Shown one piece after another: positions 6,441 to 13,317 of a DNA stretch of 14,040 bases (position 1 is the stretch's first letter; each line of letters opens with the position of its first letter). The position numbers were made by a program, and so were the translations under genes. Below the pieces are notes generated by a model. The model was not told the DNA's origin. It searched no databases and worked only from the letters and a program-made list of their open reading frames with translations. This DNA comes from CAZTII01 sp964613305. GTDB taxonomy: Bacteria > Bacillota_I > Bacilli_A > Erysipelotrichales > Erysipelotrichaceae. The stretch spans positions 1-14,040 of the forward strand of contig CAZTII010000052.1 in NCBI GenBank assembly GCA_964613305.1, read 5' to 3'.

Positions 6441-8300
6441 ATGAAAAAAAGAATCTTTAAAAGTGTAATGGCTATATTGATACTAATTCCAATCCTTTTT
6501 TCTATTCAAAAGCCAGTTGATGTTGATGCGAATTTAGGCGGTTATACGATTGAACATTTTGATGTGGATATTGTAGTAGAGTAAAATGGTTTATTGACGA
6601 TTACAGAAACGTTGGATGTTCATTTTCATGAAAATCGTCACGGTATTTATTTTCAAGTGCCTACCGATTATAAGATGACATGGATTATTGATGGTGAGGA
6701 AGTTGAAAAGGAGTATACTTTTCCGGTTATTAAAATGAAACTTCTCTCAGGTCAAAATTCTGAGCGTAAGGGTGCGTCACTTAAAATAGGTGATAAGAAT
6801 AAGTTTGCTAATGAGTACGAAACGTATAAGATATTATACGTGGTGAAGACGAAGGATTTAGATTTAGATGGTATTCAATCATTTTATTGGAATATAATTT
6901 CGGATACATGGGAAGAAGATATTTTATCGTCCTCATTTAAGATTACAATGCCTAAACCTTTTGATGAAAATGAGATGTATTTTTATACGGATGGAGAATT
7001 TTGTAATCCTAATTTGGATGTTACAGTTGATGGTAACGTGATTACTGGTGAGTTGAATGATTCATTTTCTTATGGTGAAGCAATTACGATTAAGATTGAT
7101 TTACCGAATGATTACTTTGTGTTTCCTAATTATGATACAGTGTATTTCATTATTTTTGTGGTTGGTTTGTTGATGTATTTCGTAGCTATATTTTTATACT
7201 ATCGCCATAATAGAAAAAAATTATTGGTGAAGACAGTTGAATTTACCGCTCCTAAAGGTGTTTCTAGTGCATTAGTAGGGTATATCATTGATGGGGTAGT
7301 TGATACTCGTGATGTTTTATCATTATTGTACGATTGGGGTAATCGTGGAATTATTAAAATCGTGGAAGAAAACGGATCGTTAACGATTAGTAAATTACAA
7401 GAGTTACCTGAGTCTGCGGCAGGTCATGAAAAGACGTTCTTCAATGGATTCTTTGGTGATAAAAAAGAAGTGACGACTAGTACATTGAATGATACGTTGT
7501 ATGATGCGGTGATCGATGCGAAATGGCGTGTTAGCAGCGAGAATGAACATATTTTTTCTAATGATTTGTTTAAAATTAGAAGGATAATGCTTGTGTTGGC
7601 ATTTGTTCCAATGCTTGTGTTAGCTTTTGTTTTTGGCTATTTAGAACATAATAATTTTATTACCGAAGTGACAGCGGTTTCTGTTATGTATGGTTTTATG
7701 TTTGCGGTAACAATTGCATTATTGGAAAATGTGTATAAATACAAAGAAAACTATTCACTGTTTAGTCGTATACTGCGTCGCTTTGGTGCATATGGTATGA
7801 TGTTTATTGGTGGTTGTGCTATTTTTATCTTTGATTTTTCACTTTTGAAGTATACTTCAGTATTTAATGTTTTAACGTGGCTTGTCTTATTAAGGTCACT
7901 TAAACTTCAGCAAAGAAGTGAAGAAGGAATGTCATTGTATGGAAAAATTCTTGGTTTAAAAGAGTTTATTTTACGGGCAGAGAAAGATCGCTTGGATATG
8001 TTGGTTAAGGAAAATCCATTGTATTTTTATGAGATTTTACCGTATGCGAGTGCTTTAAATTTAACGAAAGTATGGAGTGAACATTTTAAAAATATTGAAC
8101 TTACTCCTCCTACATATTATTCAGGTCAAGATGATTTTTCACCATATGTCTATGCGCAAACATTGGATAACAGTTTAAATTCATCGTATGTATCTAGTAT
8201 TCCTTATGATTCTTCAAGTTCTGGTGGAGGAAGCTATGGTAGTAGTAGCGGTGGTAGTAGTGGTGGTGGCTTTGGTGGAAGTCGCGGCGGTAGTTGGTAA
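6441..8300 (+). pseudogene. DUF2207 membrane protein, copy 2, interrupted by in-frame TAA at codon 48
   Basis: A tandem paralogue of the preceding gene, with about three quarters of residues identical in the extracellular domain and less in the membrane helices. The ATG at 6441 (AAGGAGG upstream) begins a signal peptide like that of copy 1 (MKKRIFKSVMAILILIP, end near DVDA). The frame then meets TAA at 6582-6584, where copy 1 has Glu47-type sequence (VSETGLYTIT versus VVE*NGLLTIT), so GAA to TAA is the simplest origin. After the stop it is open for 571 codons with no other damage. The Gly/Ser tail and final GGSW are preserved. TTG at 6594 could restart only without a signal peptide, giving a mis-sorted protein. 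The lack of other lesions suggests a recent mutation, a reversible strain-specific change, or a sequence error. Confidence 0.82.
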
Positions 8301-8304
8301 TACT

Positions 8305-8338
8305 AAAAAATACTTATCAATGTATAAGTATTTTTTTT
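8305..8338 (+). terminator. Terminator after DUF2207 copy 2
   Basis: AAAAAATACTTAT (8305-8317) and ATAAGTATTTTTT (from 8324) form an A/T-rich stem of 13 bp with a 6-base loop, ending in a run of eight T's (8331-8338). The arms extend further with ACTA/TAGT at a small offset. The A tract on the left also makes it usable from the other strand. Confidence 0.75.
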
Positions 8339-8355
8339 AGTCGTTTAATCGATAT

Positions 8356-8384
8356 TTGGCTATTTTTCATTAATATGGTATGAT
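8356..8384 (+). promoter_or_regulatory. Promoter of the VanZ-like gene
   Basis: TTGGCT (8356-8361) and TATGAT (8379-8384) are spaced by exactly 17 bases, with TGG before the -10 box giving an extended -10. It lies 26 bases before the chosen ATG. Confidence 0.6.
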
Positions 8385-8410
8385 TATCAAGATTGAAAAG
8401 AGGTGTTGTG

Positions 8411-9052
8411 ATGTTGAAAAGATTAGTAACACTGCCTTTATTTGCGGGCTTTGCGTTACTGAACGTTTATTGGTATAAACATCATTCTTCATTGGATATT
8501 TATCAGCAAATGTTTATTGTGATTAGTAGTGTTGTCGTATACTTTGTTGCAAGTGCAATAGAAGTATTTTATGCTAAAAATAAAAAAACTCGAAAAATTA
8601 TTTTTACGATATTGGTTACTTTTTTAATTGCTTATTATTGTGTGTTTTTATCAACGGTGTTATTTTTAGATGGTTATTTTTTTAAACGAGCGAATACGAG
8701 TTCTATTAATAAAATTCCATTGAAGACTATCAAACGCTTTTATCGGGTAATGAAAGAAAGAAATGATTTACGTGCATTTGCCAATTTAATGGGTAATGCT
8801 ATATTGTTTGCGCCATTTGGTATTTTATTGCCATTGTGGCATAAGTATTTTCGCAAAACAGTTATTTTTGTTCCTTTTATTACGATGCTTGTCGTTGGTG
8901 CTGAATATTTGCAATATCGTTTTAAAATTGGTGGAGCTGATATTGATGATGTTATTTTAAATGTATTGGGTGCTGTTGTTGCGTTTGTTTTGTTTAAGTT
9001 TATGTATTTTATTGCAAAAGAACGTATTGAAGTGTTATTTAAGAATGATTAG
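8411..9052 (+). CDS. VanZ-like family membrane protein
   Basis: A 213-residue polytopic membrane protein. Hydrophobic segments lie near 4-22, 34-54, 63-87, 125-143, 149-166 and 182-202. The C-terminal half carries the VanZ-like pattern: NLMGNAILFAPFGILLPL (125-142), GAEYLQYRFKIGGADIDDVILNVLGAVVAF (163-192). VanZ of the vancomycin cluster raises teicoplanin tolerance; most chromosomal relatives have no proven role. Here no resistance genes are nearby, so the name describes the fold family only. ATG 8411 is preceded by AAGAGGTG five bases upstream; in-frame GTG 8408 and TTG 8393 are less likely starts. The 3' end overlaps the convergent LysR gene by 14 bases and no terminator is visible between them. 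Confidence 0.85.
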   Translation: MLKRLVTLPLFAGFALLNVYWYKHHSSLDIYQQMFIVISSVVVYFVASAIEVFYAKNKKTRKIIFTILVTFLIAYYCVFLSTVLFLDGYFFKRANTSSINKIPLKTIKRFYRVMKERNDLRAFANLMGNAILFAPFGILLPLWHKYFRKTVIFVPFITMLVVGAEYLQYRFKIGGADIDDVILNVLGAVVAFVLFKFMYFIAKERIEVLFKND

Positions 9053-9914
9053 TTTTTAAAAGTTCCATAAATTTTATGGCTGGTGCACTGCTTGTCTTTT
9101 TTGATAAATAAGCACAACCCATGCTTCGTTGTGGAATAGAATCAGAAATAGTGATTTCATATAAATGTTTACTTGCTAAATCTAGGTATGCGAATTCTCT
9201 TATGACGCATGCAATACCTAGATTTTTTTTAGCGAATTCGAGCAGTAATTGATGAGAACCAACTTCAAATAGTGGTTTTAAGCGAACTCCTTGTTTATGG
9301 GAAAATTGATCGATGTATCGTCTTGAGTAGGATGATTGTTCTAGTAAAATAAGTGGAAGTTTTGATAAGTCATTAAATGATAATGTTTCTTCAATAGGAT
9401 AGGACGATACAAAAATATCTTGCATTGTAAAACATTCAAATACGGATAAGGTATCATCATGGTGTGGTAGATTAATAAATCCTAAATCGATTTCTCCATT
9501 TTTTAATAGTTCGTTTATTTCTAAGCTAGTGCGATTGATTAAAGTTATTTTTACGTTAGGATAATGATGATGAAAGGAAGAAACAAATGGCAGAAGAAAA
9601 AACTCACTGAAGGTATCGCTTGCGGCTAAGGTGAGTTGTCCTTCGTTTAAATTGTTGATGTTGGACATTTGATTTTCAGCATTGGTGATAAGAGTTAACG
9701 CTTGAGATATTGATTGATGAAGAATTTCTCCTTCACGTGTTAATGTTACACCTTTTCCAATTCGATTGAAGAGGCGAGTGTGTAATGATTTTTCTAAAAG
9801 ATTGATTGTTTGTGATACGGCTGATTGTGAAATAAAGAGATTTCTTGCGGCAATACTGAATGATAATGTTGTTGCGGCTTCATTGAATATTTTGTAGTGT
9901 TCAAGTTTTATCAT
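9039..9914 (-). CDS. LysR family transcriptional regulator
   Basis: A 291-residue LysR-type regulator. The N-terminal helix-turn-helix is clear (residues about 3-60: YKIFNEAATTLSFSIAARN, FISQSAVSQTINLLEKSL, LFNRIGKGVTLTREGE), followed by a linker helix and a periplasmic-binding-protein-like effector domain (about 90-285: GQLTLAASDTFSEFFLLP, DLGFINLP, LGIACVIREF). ATG 9914 has AAGGAGAG six bases upstream. It is transcribed divergently from the CofE-like/guaA operon across a 103-base gap, the classical arrangement for a LysR activator controlling its neighbour, so that operon is the expected target. The domain layout recalls CysL/CysB-like regulators, but the co-inducer is not deducible. Confidence 0.92.
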   Translation of the reverse strand: MIKLEHYKIFNEAATTLSFSIAARNLFISQSAVSQTINLLEKSLHTRLFNRIGKGVTLTREGEILHQSISQALTLITNAENQMSNINNLNEGQLTLAASDTFSEFFLLPFVSSFHHHYPNVKITLINRTSLEINELLKNGEIDLGFINLPHHDDTLSVFECFTMQDIFVSSYPIEETLSFNDLSKLPLILLEQSSYSRRYIDQFSHKQGVRLKPLFEVGSHQLLLEFAKKNLGIACVIREFAYLDLASKHLYEITISDSIPQRSMGCAYLSKKTSSAPAIKFMELLKTNHS

Positions 9915-9950
9915 ATTAGCTCTCCTTATATCTAACCTATAATAGTTTAA

Positions 9951-9994
9951 TTGTACTTATGGTTAACTTTAGTTTATAATGTATTTGGTTATAA
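9951..9994 (+). promoter_or_regulatory. Putative LysR-controlled promoter of the CofE-like/guaA operon
   Basis: A perfect TATAAT (9975-9980) lies 38 bases before the ATG; TTGTAC (9951-9956) is a poor -35 at 18 bases, consistent with a promoter needing an activator. TTATAA occurs twice (9974-9979 and 9989-9994). The gap also has GGTTAAC and AACCTAT elements that could form LysR half-sites, but no single T-N11-A box stands out. Confidence 0.35.
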
Positions 9995-10017
9995 ATCAAT
10001 GAAAAAGGAGTGTAGCA

Positions 10018-11217
10018 ATGGAAAGAAGAGTAGGTACTGTTTCAAGAGGTATTCGTTGCCCAATTATTCGTGAAAACGACGATCTAGCGACTATTGTAGT
10101 GGATAGTGTTTTAGCTGCTAGTAACAATGAAAATTTTAAAATCGGTGATAAGGATGTTATTGGTATTACCGAATCAATCGTTGCTCGTAGTCAAGGTAAT
10201 TATGCTGATGTCGATGCAATCGCCGAAGATATTCGTACTAAGTTTTCAAATGGAACAATTGGCGTTATTTTCCCTATATTATCGCGAAACCGCTTTTCGA
10301 TTTGTTTAAAAGGTATTGCTCGTGGAGCAAAGAAAATAGTATTAATGCTTAGTTATCCTAGTGATGAAGTTGGTAATAAGTTAATTACTGACGACCAGTT
10401 GGATGCTTCTGGAGTGAATCCTTATTCTGATGTGTTGGATTTAAAACGTTACCGTGAGTTGTTTGGCGATAATAAACATGAATTTACTGGTGTTGATTAT
10501 GTAGCGTATTATCAATCACTGATTGAAGAAGAAGGTTGTGAAGTAGAAATTATTTTTGCTAATCACGCTAAGACAATTCTTAATTATACAGATTGTGTTT
10601 TAACGTGTGATATTCATACACGTAAGAGAACAAAGCGTAAACTGAAGGAAGCTGGTGCTTCAATTGTTCTTTCGTTGGATGATATTTTAGTAACTAGTGT
10701 TTTAGGTCAAGGTTATAATCCTGAATACGGTTTATTAGGTTCAAATAAATCGTGTGAAAAGAAAATTAAATTATTTCCACGTGATAGTATGAAAGTTGTC
10801 GCAGAGATTCAACGTCAAATGAAAGAAAAAACGGGAAAAAATATTGAAGTAATGGTGTATGGGGATGGAGCATTTAAAGATCCTCAAGGTAAAATCTGGG
10901 AGCTTGCTGATCCATGTGTATCGCCTGCATTTACTGCTGGATTAGTTGGAACACCGAATGAATTGAAATTAAAGTATTTGGCGGATGAAGATTTTAAAGA
11001 TTTAAAAGGTGAAGAATTGAAGAATGCGATTACGCAACGTATTTTATCGAAGAGTAATAATTTAGTTGGTGATATGGCATCTCAAGGTACGACACCTCGT
11101 CAATTAACGGATTTGATTGGGTCACTTTGTGATTTAACGAGTGGTTCTGGTGATAAAGGAACACCAGTTGTACTCGTTCAAGGATATTTTGATAATTACG
11201 CTGATAAAGGAGAATAG
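10018..11217 (+). CDS. CofE-like (coenzyme F420-0:L-glutamate ligase family) gamma-glutamyl ligase
   Basis: A 399-residue cytoplasmic enzyme of the CofE/FbiB-N ligase family, whose archaeal founder uses GTP to add gamma-linked glutamate to F420-0. Seen features are GDVIGITESIVARSQGNY-like text near the N terminus (KDVIGITESIVARSQGNY), VIFPILSRNRFSICLKGIARGA, a long Asp/Glu-rich middle, VMVYGDGAFKDPQGKIWELADP and a C-terminal DMASQGTTPRQLTDLIGSL. It is longer than archaeal CofE (about 250 residues), as are other Firmicute members. No F420 biosynthesis or F420-using gene is visible, so the acceptor is probably not F420; relatives in F420-free bacteria have been suggested to act on folates, which I recall but cannot verify here. 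It starts with ATG seven bases after AAGGAG and its stop lies two bases before the guaA ATG, so the two are coupled. Confidence 0.82.
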   Translation: MERRVGTVSRGIRCPIIRENDDLATIVVDSVLAASNNENFKIGDKDVIGITESIVARSQGNYADVDAIAEDIRTKFSNGTIGVIFPILSRNRFSICLKGIARGAKKIVLMLSYPSDEVGNKLITDDQLDASGVNPYSDVLDLKRYRELFGDNKHEFTGVDYVAYYQSLIEEEGCEVEIIFANHAKTILNYTDCVLTCDIHTRKRTKRKLKEAGASIVLSLDDILVTSVLGQGYNPEYGLLGSNKSCEKKIKLFPRDSMKVVAEIQRQMKEKTGKNIEVMVYGDGAFKDPQGKIWELADPCVSPAFTAGLVGTPNELKLKYLADEDFKDLKGEELKNAITQRILSKSNNLVGDMASQGTTPRQLTDLIGSLCDLTSGSGDKGTPVVLVQGYFDNYADKGE

Positions 11218-11219
11218 TG

Positions 11220-12521
11220 ATGAAACAAGATGTTATTTTAGTACTTGATTTAGGCTCCCATGATATTACAAAAGTAGCACGCGCAATTCGTGATTTAGGT
11301 GTTTATAGTGAAATTAAACCTCATGACATTACTGCGAAAGAAATTGAAGCGATGAAGAATGTTAAGGGTATTGTATTGTGTGGTGGTGAAAATAATGTAG
11401 TTGATGGTGTGGAAATTGATATTTTAGAGGAAGTGTATGCATTAGACATTCCTAAATTATCAGTTAACCATAAATTATCTAAAATTGACCAATTAAGTAG
11501 TTGGGGTAGTGATGAAAACATGGTTTCTGTGTTAAAGAAATTTGTGTTGGATGATTGCAAAAGTGAAAAAAATTGGAACATGAAAAACTTTATTGCTGAT
11601 CAAGTAGAACTTGTTCGTCGTCAAGTTGGCGATAAGAAAGTTTTATTAGCGTTGTCAGGTGGAGTAGACTCTTCAGTAGTTGCGGCTTTATTAATTAAGG
11701 CTATTGGCAAGCAATTAGTGTGTGTTCATGTTAATCATGGATTAATGCGTAAAAATGAGTCTGAAGATGTTGTAAAAGTGTTTAGAGCGCAACTAGACGA
11801 GAATTTAATTTATGTTGATGCCAGTGATCGTTTCCTAGGTAAATTAGCTGGTGTTAGTGAACCTGAAGCAAAACGTAAAATTATTGGTTCAGAATTTATT
11901 CGTGTTTTTGAAGAAGAAGCTAGAAAATTAAAAGGAATTGATTTCTTAGCCCAAGGAACTATTTATCCAGATATTATTGAAAGTGGCACGAAAACAAATA
12001 AAACAGTGAAGTCTCATCATAATGTTGGTGGCTTACCTGATGATTTACAATTTAGTTTAGTGGAACCTTTGTACCAATTGTTTAAAGATGAAGTTCGTAT
12101 GTGTGGTGTTGAACTTGGACTTCCTCATGATATGGTATATCGTCAACCATTCCCAGGACCTGGACTTGGAGTTAGAGTATTAGGTGCGATTACATTAGAT
12201 CGTTTACAAGCATGTCGTGAAGCTGATGCGATTTTACGTGAAGAGTTCGCAAAATGTGGTTTAGATCGTAAAGTATGGCAATACTTTACCGTGATTCCTG
12301 AATTTAAATCAGTTGGTGTTAAAAACAATGAACGTTGTTATGAATATCCAATCATCTTAAGAGCTGTGAATACAATTGATGCGATGAGTGCAAGCATTGA
12401 AGAAATTGATTATGCAACATTACATAAGATTACGAATAGAATTTTAAACGAAGTTGCGATGGTTAATCGTGTATGTTACGATTTAACACCAAAACCTTGT
12501 GGAACAATTGAGTGGGAGTAG
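11220..12521 (+). CDS. guaA: GMP synthase with degenerate, catalytically dead amidotransferase domain
   Basis: A 433-residue GMP synthase (XMP to GMP using ATP and an amide nitrogen), against about 510-525 in normal bacterial GuaA. The synthetase half is intact: P-loop LALSGGVDSSVVAALL (143-158), VNHGLMRKNE, LAQGTIYPDIIESG, KSHHNVGGLP, PFPGPGLGVRVLGAI (310-324) and the terminal KPCGTIEWE dimerisation end. The N-terminal class I glutamine amidotransferase is reduced to about 115 residues. DLGSHDITKVARAIRDLGVYSEI and GIVLCGGENNV still align, but the usual GICYGMQ nucleophile region reads KLSVNHKLS, and about 80-90 residues with the catalytic His-Glu pair are gone. It should therefore use free ammonia or a partner glutaminase. 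ATG 11220 follows AAAGGAG at seven bases; the overlapping GTG 11217 is too close. It is the last gene of the CofE-like operon. Confidence 0.93.
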   Translation: MKQDVILVLDLGSHDITKVARAIRDLGVYSEIKPHDITAKEIEAMKNVKGIVLCGGENNVVDGVEIDILEEVYALDIPKLSVNHKLSKIDQLSSWGSDENMVSVLKKFVLDDCKSEKNWNMKNFIADQVELVRRQVGDKKVLLALSGGVDSSVVAALLIKAIGKQLVCVHVNHGLMRKNESEDVVKVFRAQLDENLIYVDASDRFLGKLAGVSEPEAKRKIIGSEFIRVFEEEARKLKGIDFLAQGTIYPDIIESGTKTNKTVKSHHNVGGLPDDLQFSLVEPLYQLFKDEVRMCGVELGLPHDMVYRQPFPGPGLGVRVLGAITLDRLQACREADAILREEFAKCGLDRKVWQYFTVIPEFKSVGVKNNERCYEYPIILRAVNTIDAMSASIEEIDYATLHKITNRILNEVAMVNRVCYDLTPKPCGTIEWE

Positions 12522-12661
12522 CAGTAACAACCTCAAAAATGGCTTAAACACTAGCTTTCAGAGCTTTTAAAAAGCCAACTGGGACGAAATTGGGTAAAAA
12601 ACTTCTAAGGAATAATAAGAGGAATAATCCCAAGTGGCTTAGGATTAAATAAAAATATATG
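12522..12661 (+). other. Downstream region of guaA, no gene; weak RNA structure
   Basis: No convincing frame is open on either strand. TGGCTT (12540-12545) can pair with AAGCCA (12572-12577), enclosing a small AGCT-TTCAG-AGCT hairpin (12553-12565), but no T-run follows, so it is not a terminator. A 12-base period repeats GGAATAAT at 12609 and 12621. TGGCTTA occurs at 12540 and again near 12638. It is probably the 3' untranslated part of guaA or the edge of acquired DNA. Confidence 0.35.
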
Positions 12662-12731
12662 AAAAGACCACCTAGCAGAAACTTGAGGTCACAAATTGTG
12701 ACCTCAAGTTTCTGCTAGGTGGTCTTTTTTT
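12662..12731. terminator. Perfect 33-bp inverted repeat, probable strong bidirectional terminator
   Basis: The arms 12662-12694 and 12696-12728 are exact complements around one central A (12695). The stem starts AAAAGACCACCTAGCAG and ends at GGTCACAA. The right arm merges with seven T's (12725-12731), which fits rho-independent termination of guaA; on the minus strand four T's follow, so it could also end leftward transcription from the remnant gene. Stems this long and perfect are rare for ordinary terminators, so a miniature mobile element is an alternative. Confidence 0.75.
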
Positions 12732-12742
12732 AGTGCGTTTTT

Positions 12743-12901
12743 TCACTTTAATCGTTGTGATTTCTTTGGAAATGATAGTTTCCAATCTCTAAATTCTTCA
12801 TCAGTTACTTCTTCGTTATAGTGCTTCTTTCGCATTTCATCCCATTCAGACAAGAAGTCTATAAAATTAGGGTTTTGTGATAAAAGGGAAACTGTTCCAT
12901 T
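12743..12901 (-). pseudogene. Start-less remnant of an unidentified small protein gene
   Basis: On the minus strand a frame of 52 codons is open between an upstream TAA (12902-12904) and a TGA (12743-12745). Its protein-like, charged sequence includes NPNFIDFLSEWDEMRKKH and NEEVTDEEFRDWKLSFPKK, but it has no start codon near its beginning. An ATG in the neighbouring frame near 12901 reads MEQFP and then closes after 13 codons; a one-base shift near the CCCTTTTA stretch would join it to this frame. I do not recognise the family. The composition and sharp C-terminal end argue for a decayed gene rather than chance. Confidence 0.4.
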
Positions 12902-12903
12902 TT

Positions 12904-12915
12904 AAGTGATCACTT
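12904..12915. repeat. 12-bp palindrome AAGTGATCACTT
   Basis: A perfect palindrome just upstream of the remnant gene's likely beginning. It has the size of a dimeric repressor half-operator pair, and could be the operator or a leftover of the remnant gene's promoter; no binding protein can be assigned. Confidence 0.3.
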
Positions 12916-12946
12916 TTGTACATTCCTATATTATCATTTCCATCAG

Positions 12947-12992
12947 AATGAGAATGTATACGCTATTTGTATTTAGCTAACTCATTCTCATT
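12947..12992. repeat. Inverted repeat upstream of the XRE gene
   Basis: AATGAGAATG (12947-12956) and CATTCTCATT (12983-12992) are exact complements separated by 26 bases. A T-rich tract (TTTTTGTTTTTTT) follows. It could act as a weak terminator of rightward transcription, a regulator binding site, or a mobile-element end. ACGCTAT also occurs directly repeated at 12960-12966 and 13021-13027, framing this block. Confidence 0.4.
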
Positions 12993-13044
12993 TTTGTTTT
13001 TTTAAAGAAAAATAGAGTGAACGCTATATTTAGTTCGGTGAAAA

Positions 13045-13053
13045 TGATATAAT
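13045..13053 (+). promoter_or_regulatory. Extended -10 promoter of the XRE-hsdM operon
   Basis: TGATATAAT is a TGn-extended perfect -10 box, 43 bases before the XRE ATG. The -35 region is poor, as is common with extended -10 promoters. It lies 52 bases after the inverted repeat, so the XRE protein might bind there. Confidence 0.5.
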
Positions 13054-13096
13054 AATTAAAGTTTAGTATGAATGCTCGTTAGAAAGTAGGGATATT

Positions 13097-13303
13097 ATGA
13101 AAGCTAATTATAAAAAGTTATGGCATGTGCTGCTTGATAAAGATATGAAAAAGAAAGAGCTGGCCAAGCTTGCAGGAGTCAGTACATATACGATTAATAA
13201 GCTGAATAAAAATGAAAATGTTACTGTGGAAGTCCTTGCTAAAATTTGCAAAGCATTGGAATGCACATTAGATGATATTGTTGAGTTTGAAGATGATAAA
13301 TAA
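13097..13303 (+). CDS. Small XRE (Cro/C1) family helix-turn-helix regulator
   Basis: A 68-residue single-domain DNA-binding protein. The helix-turn-helix runs KKKELAKLAGVSTYTINKLNKNENVTVEVLAKICKALE (about 17-55), followed by CTLDDIVEFEDDK, the usual end of YozG-like XRE proteins. It begins with ATG after AGTAGGG. Its stop is 14 bases before the HsdM start, so both are on one transcript. Small XRE proteins of this type often precede type I restriction-modification genes and delay or tune their expression; a controller-type role is inferred from position. Confidence 0.88.
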   Translation: MKANYKKLWHVLLDKDMKKKELAKLAGVSTYTINKLNKNENVTVEVLAKICKALECTLDDIVEFEDDK

Positions 13304-13317
13304 ATGTAGAAAGGTTT

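Noticed and set aside
1868..6584. UAA recoded as a sense codon in this organism
   Set aside because: TAA serves as the normal end of several genes here (YugP, YigZ, LysR, DUF2207 copies, XRE), and the two internal TAA codons fall at positions that seem to call for different residues.
6594..8300. DUF2207 copy 2 as an intact gene starting at TTG 6594
   Set aside because: No ribosome binding site precedes that TTG, and the true start with signal peptide lies in the same frame upstream at 6441.
8411..9052. Glycopeptide resistance determinant vanZ
   Set aside because: Only the VanZ-like fold family is supported; no vanHAXY or vanRS genes are present.
10018..11217. Assignment as a true F420 biosynthesis enzyme
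   Set aside because: No other F420 gene is visible, and the long Firmicute form is common in organisms without F420; only the ligase family is supported.
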